Shown here: positions 17,510 through 25,791 of the stretch, piece after piece
How the letters are laid out: every line of letters begins with the position of its first letter
Position numbering within the stretch: position 1 is the first letter of the stretch
Assembly (NCBI GenBank): GCA_028280905.1
Contig: JANQKW010000151.1
Coordinates: 1 to 35,565, forward strand
Source: Porticoccaceae bacterium
GTDB lineage: Bacteria; Pseudomonadota; Gammaproteobacteria; Pseudomonadales; Porticoccaceae
Direction of reading: 5' to 3'
Length of the DNA: 35,565 nucleotides
Position numbers and translations under genes: made by a program
Notes under the pieces: generated by a model
What the model was told of the DNA's origin: nothing
Seen by the model: the letters and a program-made list of their open reading frames with translations, nothing else
Databases searched by the model: none

Positions 17510-19675
17510 ATGGATGTCACAGAAATCATTGGCACATTAAATCCCGCACAGCGAGAGGCGGTTACCAGCGCGGATAGCCACCTGCTGGTGTTGGCGGGGG
17601 CGGGTAGCGGCAAAACCCGTGCGCTGGTGCATCGAATCTCATGGCTGGTTGAAGTGGAGCAGGTGTCACCGTTCAGCATATTGGCGGTGACCTTTACCAA
17701 CAAGGCCGCCCGGGAAATGCGCCAGCGCATCGAAAGGCTGCTGGGCGTTCCCGTCGGCGGCATGTGGGTGGGTACTTTCCACGGTTTGGCACACCGCTTG
17801 TTACAAACCCACAACCGAGACGCCGGGTTGCCGGATAATTTCCAAATACTGGATAGCGACGATCAGACGCGGGTTATCAAGCGGTTGTACCAGGCGCTGG
17901 ACATAGACGACAGCCGCTGGCCGGTAAAACAGACCCAGTGGTTTATCAACGCGCAGAAGGACGAAGGTTTGCGAGCCCGCCATCTGCAAGCCAGCCAGGA
18001 TCCGTTTCACCGGACCATGCACCGGCTGTACGCCGCCTACGAGGAGAGCTGTGAGCGTGGCGGGATGGTCGATTTCGGGGAACTGCTGCTGCGCGCCCAT
18101 GAGTTGTGGCTGAATAAACCCGAGTTGCTGCAACATTACCAGCAGCGATTCCGGCACATTCTGGTGGACGAGTTTCAGGATACCAATAGCGTCCAGTACG
18201 CCTGGCTAAGAGTCTTGGCGGGCAAGGACAGCAGGGTCACCGTGGTAGGCGACGACGACCAGTCGATTTACGGTTGGCGCGGTGCCCGAATCGAGAATAT
18301 TCTCAATTTTAATTGCGACTTTCCGGACGTAAAAACGGTTCGCCTGGAGCAGAATTACCGCTCAACGCAGAATATTTTGCAGGCCGCCAACGCGGTGATT
18401 GCAAAAAACGGTGATCGACTGGGTAAAAACCTCTGGACGGAAGGACCGGACGGTGAACCCATTTCTCTGTACGCTGCATTCAATGAACAGGATGAAGCCA
18501 GGTTTATTACCGAACAAGCTAAGCAGTGGGCAAACAAGGGCAATAGGTGGAGCGACATCGGTGTGTTGTACCGCTCCAACGCGCAGTCGCGGGTGTTGGA
18601 AGATGCTCTGATTAGAGCGCAACTCCCCTATCGTATTTACGGCGGCCACAAGTTCTACGAACGCATGGAAATTCGCAACGCTCTGGCTTACCTGCGCCTG
18701 TTGACAAACCGGCAAGACGACGCGGCGTTTGAGCGGGTTATCAATACGCCAACCCGGGGGATTGGTGAGAAGTCCGCATTAACGCTTCGACAATTGGCGC
18801 GGGATGAAGGGATGAGTCTTTGGCACGCTGCGGAAAAGGCGGTCGCGGAGAAGCTTTTTCCCAGCCGCGCCGCCACGGCGATCAATGGGTTCTTGCAGTT
18901 GGTTGACGGCTTGCAGCAGGAGGTGGAAGGGCTGCCTTTACACGAGCAGGTTGAAGCCATGCTGCAGAGAACCGATCTGATGGCGTTTCACGGGCGTGAG
19001 AAGGGCGAGCGGGGGCAGGCGCGCAAAGAGAACCTCGCCGAACTGGTCAGCGCCTGCCGTGAATTCTCCGCCGAAGATCCCGAGCGACCGGCCTTGCCGC
19101 AGTTTCTCAGCGAAGCGATGCTCAACGCGGGCGAAAGGCAGGCCGACAGCGACCAGGATGCGATTCAGCTAATGACGCTTCACTCGGCAAAGGGCCTGGA
19201 ATTCCCGTTGGTTTTTATGGCCGGGATGGAAGAAAACCTGTTCCCCCACCGGATGTCCGGCGATGAGCCGGGCCGGCTCGAGGAGGAGCGGCGGTTGGCG
19301 TATGTCGGCGTTACCCGCGCCATGGAAAAACTGTTCCTCAGCTTCGCTGAATGCCGCCAGCTGTACGGCAAGGACAATTACAACGCCGTGTCGCGCTTTG
19401 TGCGGGATATTCCCGCCGAGCTGGTCGAAGAGGTTCGGCTAAGCAATCAAGTGCGCAGGCCGACAAGTTACGCCGGAGGTTCGTCAGCCTTGTTCAGCGA
19501 CCAGGGCTCGGGAACAGGTTTTGATCTGGGGCAGCGCGTGATGCACAATATTTTTGGCGAGGGCACAATCCTCAACTTTGAGGGAAATGGCCCCCAAGCC
19601 AGGGTTCAGGTTAACTTCGACAGCGAAGGCAGCAAGTGGCTGGTGCTTTCCTTCGCTAAATTAGAGCCGGTTTAA
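17510..19675 (+). CDS. uvrD: DNA helicase II UvrD
   Basis: UvrD is the 3'-5' superfamily 1 helicase of nucleotide excision repair and mismatch repair. The 721-residue product is close to E. coli UvrD (720) from end to end. Visible motifs: Walker A AGAGSGKT (29-36), TFTNKAAREM, DEFQDTN (Walker B), GDDDQSIYGWRGA, the EQNYRST motif, VTLHSAKGLE-type segment MTLHSAKGLEFP and YVGVTRAM. The C-terminal Tudor-like tail GQRVMHNIFGEGTILNFEG...KWLVLSFAKLEPV is present, and argues for UvrD rather than Rep. There is no Shine-Dalgarno site before the ATG, and the -10 box is 9 nt upstream, so the mRNA may be leaderless. Confidence 0.97.
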   Translation: MDVTEIIGTLNPAQREAVTSADSHLLVLAGAGSGKTRALVHRISWLVEVEQVSPFSILAVTFTNKAAREMRQRIERLLGVPVGGMWVGTFHGLAHRLLQTHNRDAGLPDNFQILDSDDQTRVIKRLYQALDIDDSRWPVKQTQWFINAQKDEGLRARHLQASQDPFHRTMHRLYAAYEESCERGGMVDFGELLLRAHELWLNKPELLQHYQQRFRHILVDEFQDTNSVQYAWLRVLAGKDSRVTVVGDDDQSIYGWRGARIENILNFNCDFPDVKTVRLEQNYRSTQNILQAANAVIAKNGDRLGKNLWTEGPDGEPISLYAAFNEQDEARFITEQAKQWANKGNRWSDIGVLYRSNAQSRVLEDALIRAQLPYRIYGGHKFYERMEIRNALAYLRLLTNRQDDAAFERVINTPTRGIGEKSALTLRQLARDEGMSLWHAAEKAVAEKLFPSRAATAINGFLQLVDGLQQEVEGLPLHEQVEAMLQRTDLMAFHGREKGERGQARKENLAELVSACREFSAEDPERPALPQFLSEAMLNAGERQADSDQDAIQLMTLHSAKGLEFPLVFMAGMEENLFPHRMSGDEPGRLEEERRLAYVGVTRAMEKLFLSFAECRQLYGKDNYNAVSRFVRDIPAELVEEVRLSNQVRRPTSYAGGSSALFSDQGSGTGFDLGQRVMHNIFGEGTILNFEGNGPQARVQVNFDSEGSKWLVLSFAKLEPV

Positions 19676-19690
19676 ACAAGGACAACTCCC

Positions 19691-20788
19691 ATGATAAAAA
19701 AGATTGCGCTACTCGGCCTATTGTTGGCTTTTCTCGGTTGCGGCGAGCGCCCGGCTGATAGCGGCGGCCATGCATCGGCAACGCCTGAGCAGACGTTTAA
19801 ATGGAAGTTGGTAACCACCTGGCCGAAAAATTACCCGGGGCTCGGCGAGGCGCCGGAAAACTTCGCCAAAATGGTCGGCGAGATGAGCAACGGCCGGCTG
19901 CAGGTTAAAGTCTTCGGCGCCGGGCAAATGGTTCCCGCGCTGGAAGTGTTTGACGCGGTATCCCAAGGCACGGCGGAAATGGGCCACGGCGCAGCCTACT
20001 ATTGGACGGGAAAAATTAAAGCCGCGTCATTTTTTACCTCGGTTCCATTTGGTTTAAATGCCCAGGAAATGAACGGCTGGCTGCATTATGGCGAGGGTAT
20101 GGCGTTGTGGCGAGAAGTTTACGCGCCCTTCAACCTGGTTCCGTTTGCCGCCGGCAATACCGGCGTGCAGATGGCGGGATGGTTCAATCGTGAGATCAAT
20201 TCGCTGCAGGACCTCCAGGGGTTGATCATGCGCATTCCCGGGTTGGGGGGCGAGGTATTTAACCGCGCCGGGGGCGAGGCGGTTAATATTCCCGGCGGCG
20301 AACTCTATACGTCTATGCAAACCGGGGTGATCGACGCTACCGAGTGGGTCGGGCCGTTCAATGATCTGGCGTTTGGTTTGCACCAGGTCGCCAAATACTA
20401 CTATTACCCAGGCTGGCACGAGCCGGGCCCCACGCTCGAATTGATTGTTAATAAAGCGGCTTACGATTCCCTGCCCAAAGACCTGCAGCAAATCGTCGCG
20501 TCCGCCGCCCGCGCGGTCAACCAGGATATGCTGGATGAATATACGGCGCGCAACAATACGGCGCTTGAGCAGCTGGTTAATGAACATGGCGTACAAGTTC
20601 GCCGCTTGCCCGACGATGTGCTGCAGGAGCTGGCCAGAATCAGCGAGCAGGTAAAAGAAGAAATCGCCGCGGAGGACCCGCTGTTCAAAAAGATATACGA
20701 GTCTCAGCAGGCTTTCCAAGAGCAGGCGGCGGAATACCACAATATTTCGGAGGAAGCCTATTTCGAGGCCCGCCGGCTGACGGACTAA
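19691..20788 (+). CDS. TRAP-type substrate-binding lipoprotein (DctP/TakP-like)
   Basis: The 365-residue protein belongs to the TRAP transporter solute-binding family. Visible segments are KWKLVTTWPKNYPGLG at the mature N-terminus, VFGAGQMVPALEVFDAVSQGTAEMGHG, and MRIPGLGGEVFNRAGGEAVNIPGGELYTSMQTGVIDATEWVGP, as in TakP-like 2-oxo-acid binders. The signal ends FLGC (C17), a reasonable lipobox, so it is probably membrane-anchored. No membrane subunits (DctQ/DctM) are nearby, so it is an orphan. AAGGACAACTCCC precedes the ATG, 15 nt after uvrD, so co-transcription with uvrD is likely. The substrate is not known. Confidence 0.88.
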   Translation: MIKKIALLGLLLAFLGCGERPADSGGHASATPEQTFKWKLVTTWPKNYPGLGEAPENFAKMVGEMSNGRLQVKVFGAGQMVPALEVFDAVSQGTAEMGHGAAYYWTGKIKAASFFTSVPFGLNAQEMNGWLHYGEGMALWREVYAPFNLVPFAAGNTGVQMAGWFNREINSLQDLQGLIMRIPGLGGEVFNRAGGEAVNIPGGELYTSMQTGVIDATEWVGPFNDLAFGLHQVAKYYYYPGWHEPGPTLELIVNKAAYDSLPKDLQQIVASAARAVNQDMLDEYTARNNTALEQLVNEHGVQVRRLPDDVLQELARISEQVKEEIAAEDPLFKKIYESQQAFQEQAAEYHNISEEAYFEARRLTD

Positions 20789-20878
20789 CAGGTGGCGGCT
20801 GAGGTGTAGTTGTTGAGTCGTTTGACGCTGCGGTCCGAAGTAAATTGGGCATACTTTTTACAGGTCGGTGGCGGCCGT

Positions 20879-21074
20879 GGTCGGGTAAGGGCTTCGGAAC
20901 ACGCTGTGAATACGTCCCTGGTCACAATTGCTCCCGGCAATTTGCGACACTTCCTCCATCCTTGGAGGTCGTAAGCTCTGCGCCGGCTTGACCGCCAAGG
21001 ATGGCGGAAATGCCGATATTGCAGGAGCAAATATCGGCCCCTGCCGGCGAAGGTTCCGAAACCCTTACCCGACC
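20879..21074 (-). repeat. R7, structured repeat copy with two nested inserts
   Basis: The closing stem is 22 bp with one mismatch (20879-20900 with 21053-21074). The core is 152 nt, 100 more than in intact copies. Insert 1 (about 20920-20970) interrupts hairpin 1 and carries CCTCC-ATCCTT-GGAGG (20953-20968) and AATTGC-TCCCG-GCAATT (20926-20942). Insert 2 (about 20989-21038) interrupts the loop of hairpin 2 and carries CCGCC-AAGGAT-GGCGG (20992-21007) and a 10-bp stem CCGATATTGC/GCAAATATCGG with loop AGGA. The inserts are related to each other in inverse orientation. Confidence 0.88.
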
Positions 21075-21154
21075 CCAACCTTCAAACCAACCGCCGTACT
21101 GCTTTTGTGGCAAAAGCACCCTCTTAAGTAGTAGAGCGGTAGATCTGTAGAATT

Positions 21155-21254
21155 GCCTGGGGAAGTGCCTTTGCAGACCGTCACCCGCAGGGAAGCGGGT
21201 GTCGAGCTCCCAGGGATGGGTTTACAGCGTGTCTGCAAAGGCACTTCCCCAGGC
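21155..21254 (+). repeat. R8, structured repeat copy (pair C4, right member)
   Basis: The closing stem is a perfect 24 bp (21155-21178 with 21231-21254). The core 21179-21230 is 52 nt. Hairpin 2 is CACCCGC, loop AGGGAA (21189-21194), GCGGGTG, identical to R4. Hairpin 1 is CCC, loop AGGGAT (21212-21217), GGG, where R4 has TAC/GTA: a three-base-pair compensated change between close copies. Confidence 0.93.
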
Positions 21255-21287
21255 GATTCGCCACCGACCTAGAAAAGTATGCCCAAT

Positions 21288-21608
21288 TTATTCCGATCGG
21301 CTTTGGAGTCGTTTCAGAAAAACTGATATTTCTTTTTCCGTTTGCTTGTCGCCTTTGGCATGGGCGATCATCAATCCTTTCTCAAGATAGCCCCGGGCGT
21401 CCTCGTTTGCCCCCGTGGCTATCAGGCTTCTGCCGAGTAGCTTATAAGCCGCCGAGTAGTCCGCGTCCTGCTCGATACAGGATTTCAGGTGGGGTATTGC
21501 TTTTTGGTAAGCCTTTTCGTTGAAATAGGCGCTGCCGAGCCCAAACCTCAGCATCGCGGAATCCTGGCCGGCCGCCAGCATCTTCTCTAGGCCATCCGCG
21601 ATAGACAT
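21288..21608 (-). CDS. Small TPR-repeat protein
   Basis: The 106-residue soluble protein consists mainly of tetratricopeptide repeats, for example FGLGSAYFNEKAYQKAIPHLKSCIEQDADYSAAYKLLGRSLIATGANEDARGYLEKGL. No signal peptide or enzymatic domain is visible, so it probably works as a cytoplasmic adaptor. It starts 7 nt after the trkH stop codon and is the last gene of that operon, so it may be linked to K+ transport only by transcription. Its stop codon lies within the terminal inverted repeat of C4. Confidence 0.82.
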   Translation of the reverse strand: MSIADGLEKMLAAGQDSAMLRFGLGSAYFNEKAYQKAIPHLKSCIEQDADYSAAYKLLGRSLIATGANEDARGYLEKGLMIAHAKGDKQTEKEISVFLKRLQSRSE

Positions 21609-21615
21609 TAGTGCC

Positions 21616-23064
21616 CTAACGCCGCCAAAACATGGGTGTCATCACCACCACCAGGGTAAAAATTTCCAGCCGGCCCAATAGCATACCAAAGCTCAGCACC
21701 CACTTGGCAAACCAACTGATATCGCTGTAATGCTCCGCCACCTTGCCGAGGCCCGGACCCAGATTGTTGAGCGAGGCGGTTGTCGCGGACCAGGCCGTGA
21801 CATAGTCCAGGCCCGACGCTAACAGCAACAACACCAGGGCGTAAAACACCGCCAGGTATACGCCGAAAAATGCCCAGACGGCGTCAGCAACACGCTCGGA
21901 TACCACTCGGTGTCTGACTTTAATGGGGTATACAACATTTGGGTGAATCAGCCGGTAGATTTCCCGCATGCCCTGTTTGGCCATAATCATCATACGGCCG
22001 GCTTTAATGCCGCCGCCGGTTGATCCCGCACAGGCGCCGAAGAAAGACAGAAAGATAAGAAAGAAGGGCAGAAAGGCAGGCCATTCGGCGAAGGGCGCGG
22101 TGGCAAAACCGGTTGTCGTCAGGATAGAAACGAGTTGAAATGCACCGTGATGGATGCTCTCCAAGGGGCCGTAAATGCCGCTGAATGCCAGGAAACCGCA
22201 CACGATAACTAGCCCCACGGCGATCATGGAGATATAAAATTTGGCCTCGGCATCGCGCTGGTAAAAAACCAGGGTTTTTCGATTCCAGGCGACGAAATGC
22301 AGCGCAAAGTTCATGCCCGCCAGAATCATGAAAACCATACAGATTGAGGAGATAAGCGGGCTGTCAAAGTAACCTATGCTGGCGTCATGGGTTGAAAATC
22401 CGCCAATCGCCACCGTGGAAAAACTGTGGCTGACCGCGTCGAACAAGCTCATGCCCGCCGCCCAATAAGCGGCCAAGCAGGCAACCGTCAGGGATACGTA
22501 TATGGCAAACAACACCTTGGCGGTTTCGGTAATCCTGGGTGTGAGTTTATTGTCCTTAACCGGCCCGGGGGTTTCGGCACGGTACAACTGCATACCGCCA
22601 ATCCCCAGCATTGGCATGATTGCCAGGGCGATAACCACGATACCAATGCCGCCCAGCCACTGTAACTGCTGACGGTAGTAGAGAATCGATTTGGGTAGTT
22701 GGTCCAGCCCGGTGATAACCGTCGCACCGGTGGTGGTGAGTCCGGAGATAGACTCGAACGCGGCGTCGGTAAATGACATGGCGATTTCGTCAACCAGCAC
22801 GAAAGGCAGTGCGCCGGCCAGGCCCAGCACCAACCAGAAAAGTACCGTGACAATAAAACCGTCTCGTGTTTTCAATGCGGGTTGCTCGCGGCTAAAGGGC
22901 AGCCACAGGATGACGCCAAGCGAAAACGCCAGCGCAAATGAAATGAAGAAACCCTGTTGTGTCGCCTCCCCATATAAAAATGCCACGGGAATTGGAACCA
23001 GCAAGGTAAAGCTGAAGATCATCAGCATTAAACCCAAGATTCTTGAAACGGCAGATGCCCGCAT
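21616..23064 (-). CDS. trkH: Trk potassium uptake channel subunit TrkH
   Basis: TrkH is the membrane pore of the Trk K+ uptake system. The 482-residue protein has the four pore-loop repeats of the family: SGLTTTGATVI, SFSTVAIGGFST, SILTTTGFATAPF and ASLNNLGPGLG. E. coli TrkH has 483 residues. An AGGAG site precedes the ATG at 23064. It follows trkA after 18 nt, so pore and regulator are made together. Confidence 0.96.
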   Translation of the reverse strand: MRASAVSRILGLMLMIFSFTLLVPIPVAFLYGEATQQGFFISFALAFSLGVILWLPFSREQPALKTRDGFIVTVLFWLVLGLAGALPFVLVDEIAMSFTDAAFESISGLTTTGATVITGLDQLPKSILYYRQQLQWLGGIGIVVIALAIMPMLGIGGMQLYRAETPGPVKDNKLTPRITETAKVLFAIYVSLTVACLAAYWAAGMSLFDAVSHSFSTVAIGGFSTHDASIGYFDSPLISSICMVFMILAGMNFALHFVAWNRKTLVFYQRDAEAKFYISMIAVGLVIVCGFLAFSGIYGPLESIHHGAFQLVSILTTTGFATAPFAEWPAFLPFFLIFLSFFGACAGSTGGGIKAGRMMIMAKQGMREIYRLIHPNVVYPIKVRHRVVSERVADAVWAFFGVYLAVFYALVLLLLASGLDYVTAWSATTASLNNLGPGLGKVAEHYSDISWFAKWVLSFGMLLGRLEIFTLVVVMTPMFWRR

Positions 23065-23082
23065 GCCAGCTCCTATCTGGAA

Positions 23083-24465
23083 CTAAAAAAATGTATAGCC
23101 GACTTGAAATAACTGCTCGACTTCTTTTTGGTGTTTTTTGTCCACCACGAACACGATGCAGTGATCGTCGCTTTGCACTACCGTATCGCCATGCACAGGT
23201 ATGACTTTTCCGTCTCTGACGATAGCGGCCATAGTTGAGCCGGGGGGAGACTTGATGTCCGCCACGCGCCGGCCCACCACCTTGGATGATTTCTCATCTC
23301 CATGAACAACTATCTCCATGGCCTCAGCTGCGCCTCGACGGAGAGAGTGTGCACTGACTGTGTCGCCTTTTCTAACGTGCCTGAGGATGGAGCTGGTGGT
23401 TGCCTGTTGCGGTGAGATGGCGACATCGATCCCTTCACCCTGCACCAGATCGGCGTAGACAGGATTGCTGATCAGGGTCATGACTTTTCTGGCGCCCAGG
23501 CGTTTGGCCAACAGCGAAGCCATGATGTTGACCTCGTCGTCATTGGTTACCGCGATGAAAACGTCGCTCTGATCGATATTCTCCTGCAGCAACAACTCCT
23601 GGTCGGTGGCCGAGCCGTTTAACACAATGGTGCTGTCCAGACGCTCGGCGATGTAATCGCATCGCTTTTGCGAGAAATCAATAACCTTTACGCTGTAGGC
23701 GTTTTCTATCTTTCTCGCCAGTCGGAAGCCGATATTGCCGCCGCCGACAACAATAACCCTCTTATAGGGGTTTTCCAACTGGCGCAGCTCTCCCATTACG
23801 GTGCGAATATGCTCTTTGCTGGCGATGAAGAAAACTTCGTCCCCCTCTTCGATTACGGTGCTTCCCTCAGGGACTATGGAGTGGTCGCGCCGGTAGATAG
23901 CAGCTACCCTGGCATCCACTTTTGGCATATGCTCGTGCAGTGATCGCAACTCATTGCCGACCAGCGGACCGTCACGGAAAGCTTTCACTGCAACCAACTG
24001 GAGTTTGCCATCCGCAAAATCCAGTACCTGCAGCGAGCCGGGTTGTTTTATCAACCGGTAGATATGGTCGGTCACCACCTGTTCCGGGGTAATCAGGTAA
24101 TCCACAGGCACATTGTTATCGTTAAAGAGTTTGTCCTTGAATTCGGCAACCAGATAGTTCTGCGAACGGACTCGAGCAATCTTTGTCGGTGTGCGAAACA
24201 GCGTATGGGCAACTTGACACGCCAGCATGTTGATTTCATCGCTGTTGGTCAGCGCAATCACCATATCCGCGTCCTCTATGCTGGCGCGCATCAAGATTCC
24301 CGGGTGACATCCGGTGCCGTTGACGGTGCGGATATCGAGCCGGTCCTGCAACTCCTGCAGCCGGCTGGGGTCGGTGTCTATCACGGTAATATTGTTGGCT
24401 TCCCCGGCCAGCACCATGGCGAGTGAACCGCCCACCTGTCCGCCGCCAATAATGATTATGTTCAT
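23083..24465 (-). CDS. trkA: Trk system NAD-binding regulator TrkA
   Basis: TrkA is the cytoplasmic regulatory ring subunit of TrkH. The 460-residue protein is a tandem RCK duplication. The first Rossmann motif, GGGQVGGSLA, lies at residues 7-16, and the second, VVGGGNIGFRLARKIE, at about 240. A TrkA-C domain follows each. It follows rsmB after 21 nt on the minus strand, an order known from Pseudomonas and relatives. Confidence 0.96.
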   Translation of the reverse strand: MNIIIIGGGQVGGSLAMVLAGEANNITVIDTDPSRLQELQDRLDIRTVNGTGCHPGILMRASIEDADMVIALTNSDEINMLACQVAHTLFRTPTKIARVRSQNYLVAEFKDKLFNDNNVPVDYLITPEQVVTDHIYRLIKQPGSLQVLDFADGKLQLVAVKAFRDGPLVGNELRSLHEHMPKVDARVAAIYRRDHSIVPEGSTVIEEGDEVFFIASKEHIRTVMGELRQLENPYKRVIVVGGGNIGFRLARKIENAYSVKVIDFSQKRCDYIAERLDSTIVLNGSATDQELLLQENIDQSDVFIAVTNDDEVNIMASLLAKRLGARKVMTLISNPVYADLVQGEGIDVAISPQQATTSSILRHVRKGDTVSAHSLRRGAAEAMEIVVHGDEKSSKVVGRRVADIKSPPGSTMAAIVRDGKVIPVHGDTVVQSDDHCIVFVVDKKHQKEVEQLFQVGYTFF

Positions 24466-24486
24466 CGTCTGCCTGCTATGTTGTTC

Positions 24487-25791
24487 TTAATCTATCGGCC
24501 GTTTTTGCAGTTTTGCGTAGTAAAATCCGTCGTTGCCGCCCGGTTGCGGAAACAACTGTCGCCCCGACTCCGTGGCTATTCCCCAGTTTGCGTTGACGGG
24601 TAAAACTGCGGCTTCGGGCGTCAGTTCCACAAAGGCGTCGATTACCTGATCGTTTTCCTGAGGCAGTGTTGAGCAGGTGGCGTAGAGCATCAAACCTCCG
24701 TCGCGGAGCGTCGGCCAAAGCGCTGTTAGCATTGCCAGCTGACGCGCTGCTAGCTTATCAGCATCTTCAGGGCGACGCAGTAATTTGATGTCCGGGTGGC
24801 GTCGGATAACGCCGGTTGCCGAACAGGGTGCGTCCAGCAAAATGCGGTCAAACAATTTTCCATCCCACCAACTGGTGGTTTCCAGGGCATCGGCCGCGCG
24901 AATTTTGGCTGATAAGGATAACCGCTCAAGGTTCTCCTTTACCCTGGCCAGCCGCCCGGAATCAATATCCAGCGCCAGTACATCCGCCCGGTCGGCGGTG
25001 AGTTCGAGAAGATGGCAGGTCTTGCCTCCCGGCGCACAGCAAGCATCAAGAATATAATCGCCCGGCGCGGGTTCCAGCAGACAAGCCGCCAATTGCGCCG
25101 CTTCATCCTGCACACTGACGCAACCTTCCGAAAAGCCTTCAAGAGCCTTGACGTCGGTTGGCTCGGATAAGGTCACACCGGATGCACTGAACGGCGTTGG
25201 CTGGGAGGTAACGCCTTGGTTCGCAAGTCTTTGAATAAAGTCGTCGCGACAGCTCTTCAGGCGGTTGACCCTGAGCGTCATCGGCGGCCTTTGATTGTTA
25301 CCTAAAATAATTTGTTGGCAATAGGAGGGAAAGTCGCGTTGCCAGATTTCCAACAACCATTGCGGGTGGGCGGTGGTAAACTGGCTGTTACCGGACAGGC
25401 GCGGCAGCAGTGTGTCCTGTTGCCGCAGGAAGTTTCTCAACACGCCGTTTAACAGCGCTTTGGCCCAGCCCTTTTGCAGCTTCGCGGCAGCGGCTACCGT
25501 CTCGTTAATGGCCGCGTGATCCGGTATCCGGGTTTCAGTAATTTGATAAATCCCCACCGCCAGCAACCCCTGCAAATCACTGTCGCGGGTTTTGAGTGGT
25601 TTGCTGAGCAGCTGCTTGAGAATAACCTCGATCTTCGGATACCAGCGCAAGGTGCCGTAACAGAAATCTTGGAAGAGGGCGCGATCCGGGTCCGCGATTC
25701 TGCTTAAATAAAGGGGAACTAGGCTGGCCAGGGATCCCCGGTTGTCAATAACGCCCGCGATAACACGGGCGGCTGCTGCACGGGTGTTCAA
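24487..25791 (-). CDS. rsmB: 16S rRNA m5C967 methyltransferase
   Basis: RsmB (Sun/Fmu) methylates C967 of 16S rRNA. The 434-residue protein has an N-terminal NusB-like RNA-binding domain (to about residue 150). The C-terminal SAM domain has DACCAPGGKTCHLLE, DAPCSATGVIRRHPDIK and YATCSTLPQEND; the last two hold the catalytic cysteine pair. The start is TTG at 25791, and the TTGA overlaps the fmt stop codon by 4 nt, so translation is probably coupled. No better ATG or GTG gives a complete N-terminus. Confidence 0.95.
   Translation of the reverse strand: MNTRAAAARVIAGVIDNRGSLASLVPLYLSRIADPDRALFQDFCYGTLRWYPKIEVILKQLLSKPLKTRDSDLQGLLAVGIYQITETRIPDHAAINETVAAAAKLQKGWAKALLNGVLRNFLRQQDTLLPRLSGNSQFTTAHPQWLLEIWQRDFPSYCQQIILGNNQRPPMTLRVNRLKSCRDDFIQRLANQGVTSQPTPFSASGVTLSEPTDVKALEGFSEGCVSVQDEAAQLAACLLEPAPGDYILDACCAPGGKTCHLLELTADRADVLALDIDSGRLARVKENLERLSLSAKIRAADALETTSWWDGKLFDRILLDAPCSATGVIRRHPDIKLLRRPEDADKLAARQLAMLTALWPTLRDGGLMLYATCSTLPQENDQVIDAFVELTPEAAVLPVNANWGIATESGRQLFPQPGGNDGFYYAKLQKRPID

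Larger units (their letters stand above)
20841..21290. repeat. C4, composite fold-back element (R7 + spacer + R8)
   Basis: This is the largest and most complete composite, 450 bp. Terminal inverted repeats are 20841-20873 and 21259-21290. They share 18 identical outer bases (TAAATTGGGCATACTTTT) and an identical inner GGTCGGTGGCG. Between them lie R7, a spacer with the hairpin TGCTTTTG-TGG-CAAAAGCA (21100-21118), and R8. The right end, TTTA, overlaps the stop codon of the minus-strand TPR gene (TAA on that strand, 21288-21290). The rest of the 20789-21287 gap holds only about 50 bp behind the TRAP gene, in which I see nothing. Confidence 0.88.

Noticed and set aside
17440-17510. LexA box in front of uvrD
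   Set aside because: I looked for CTGT-N8-ACAG and close variants and found none.
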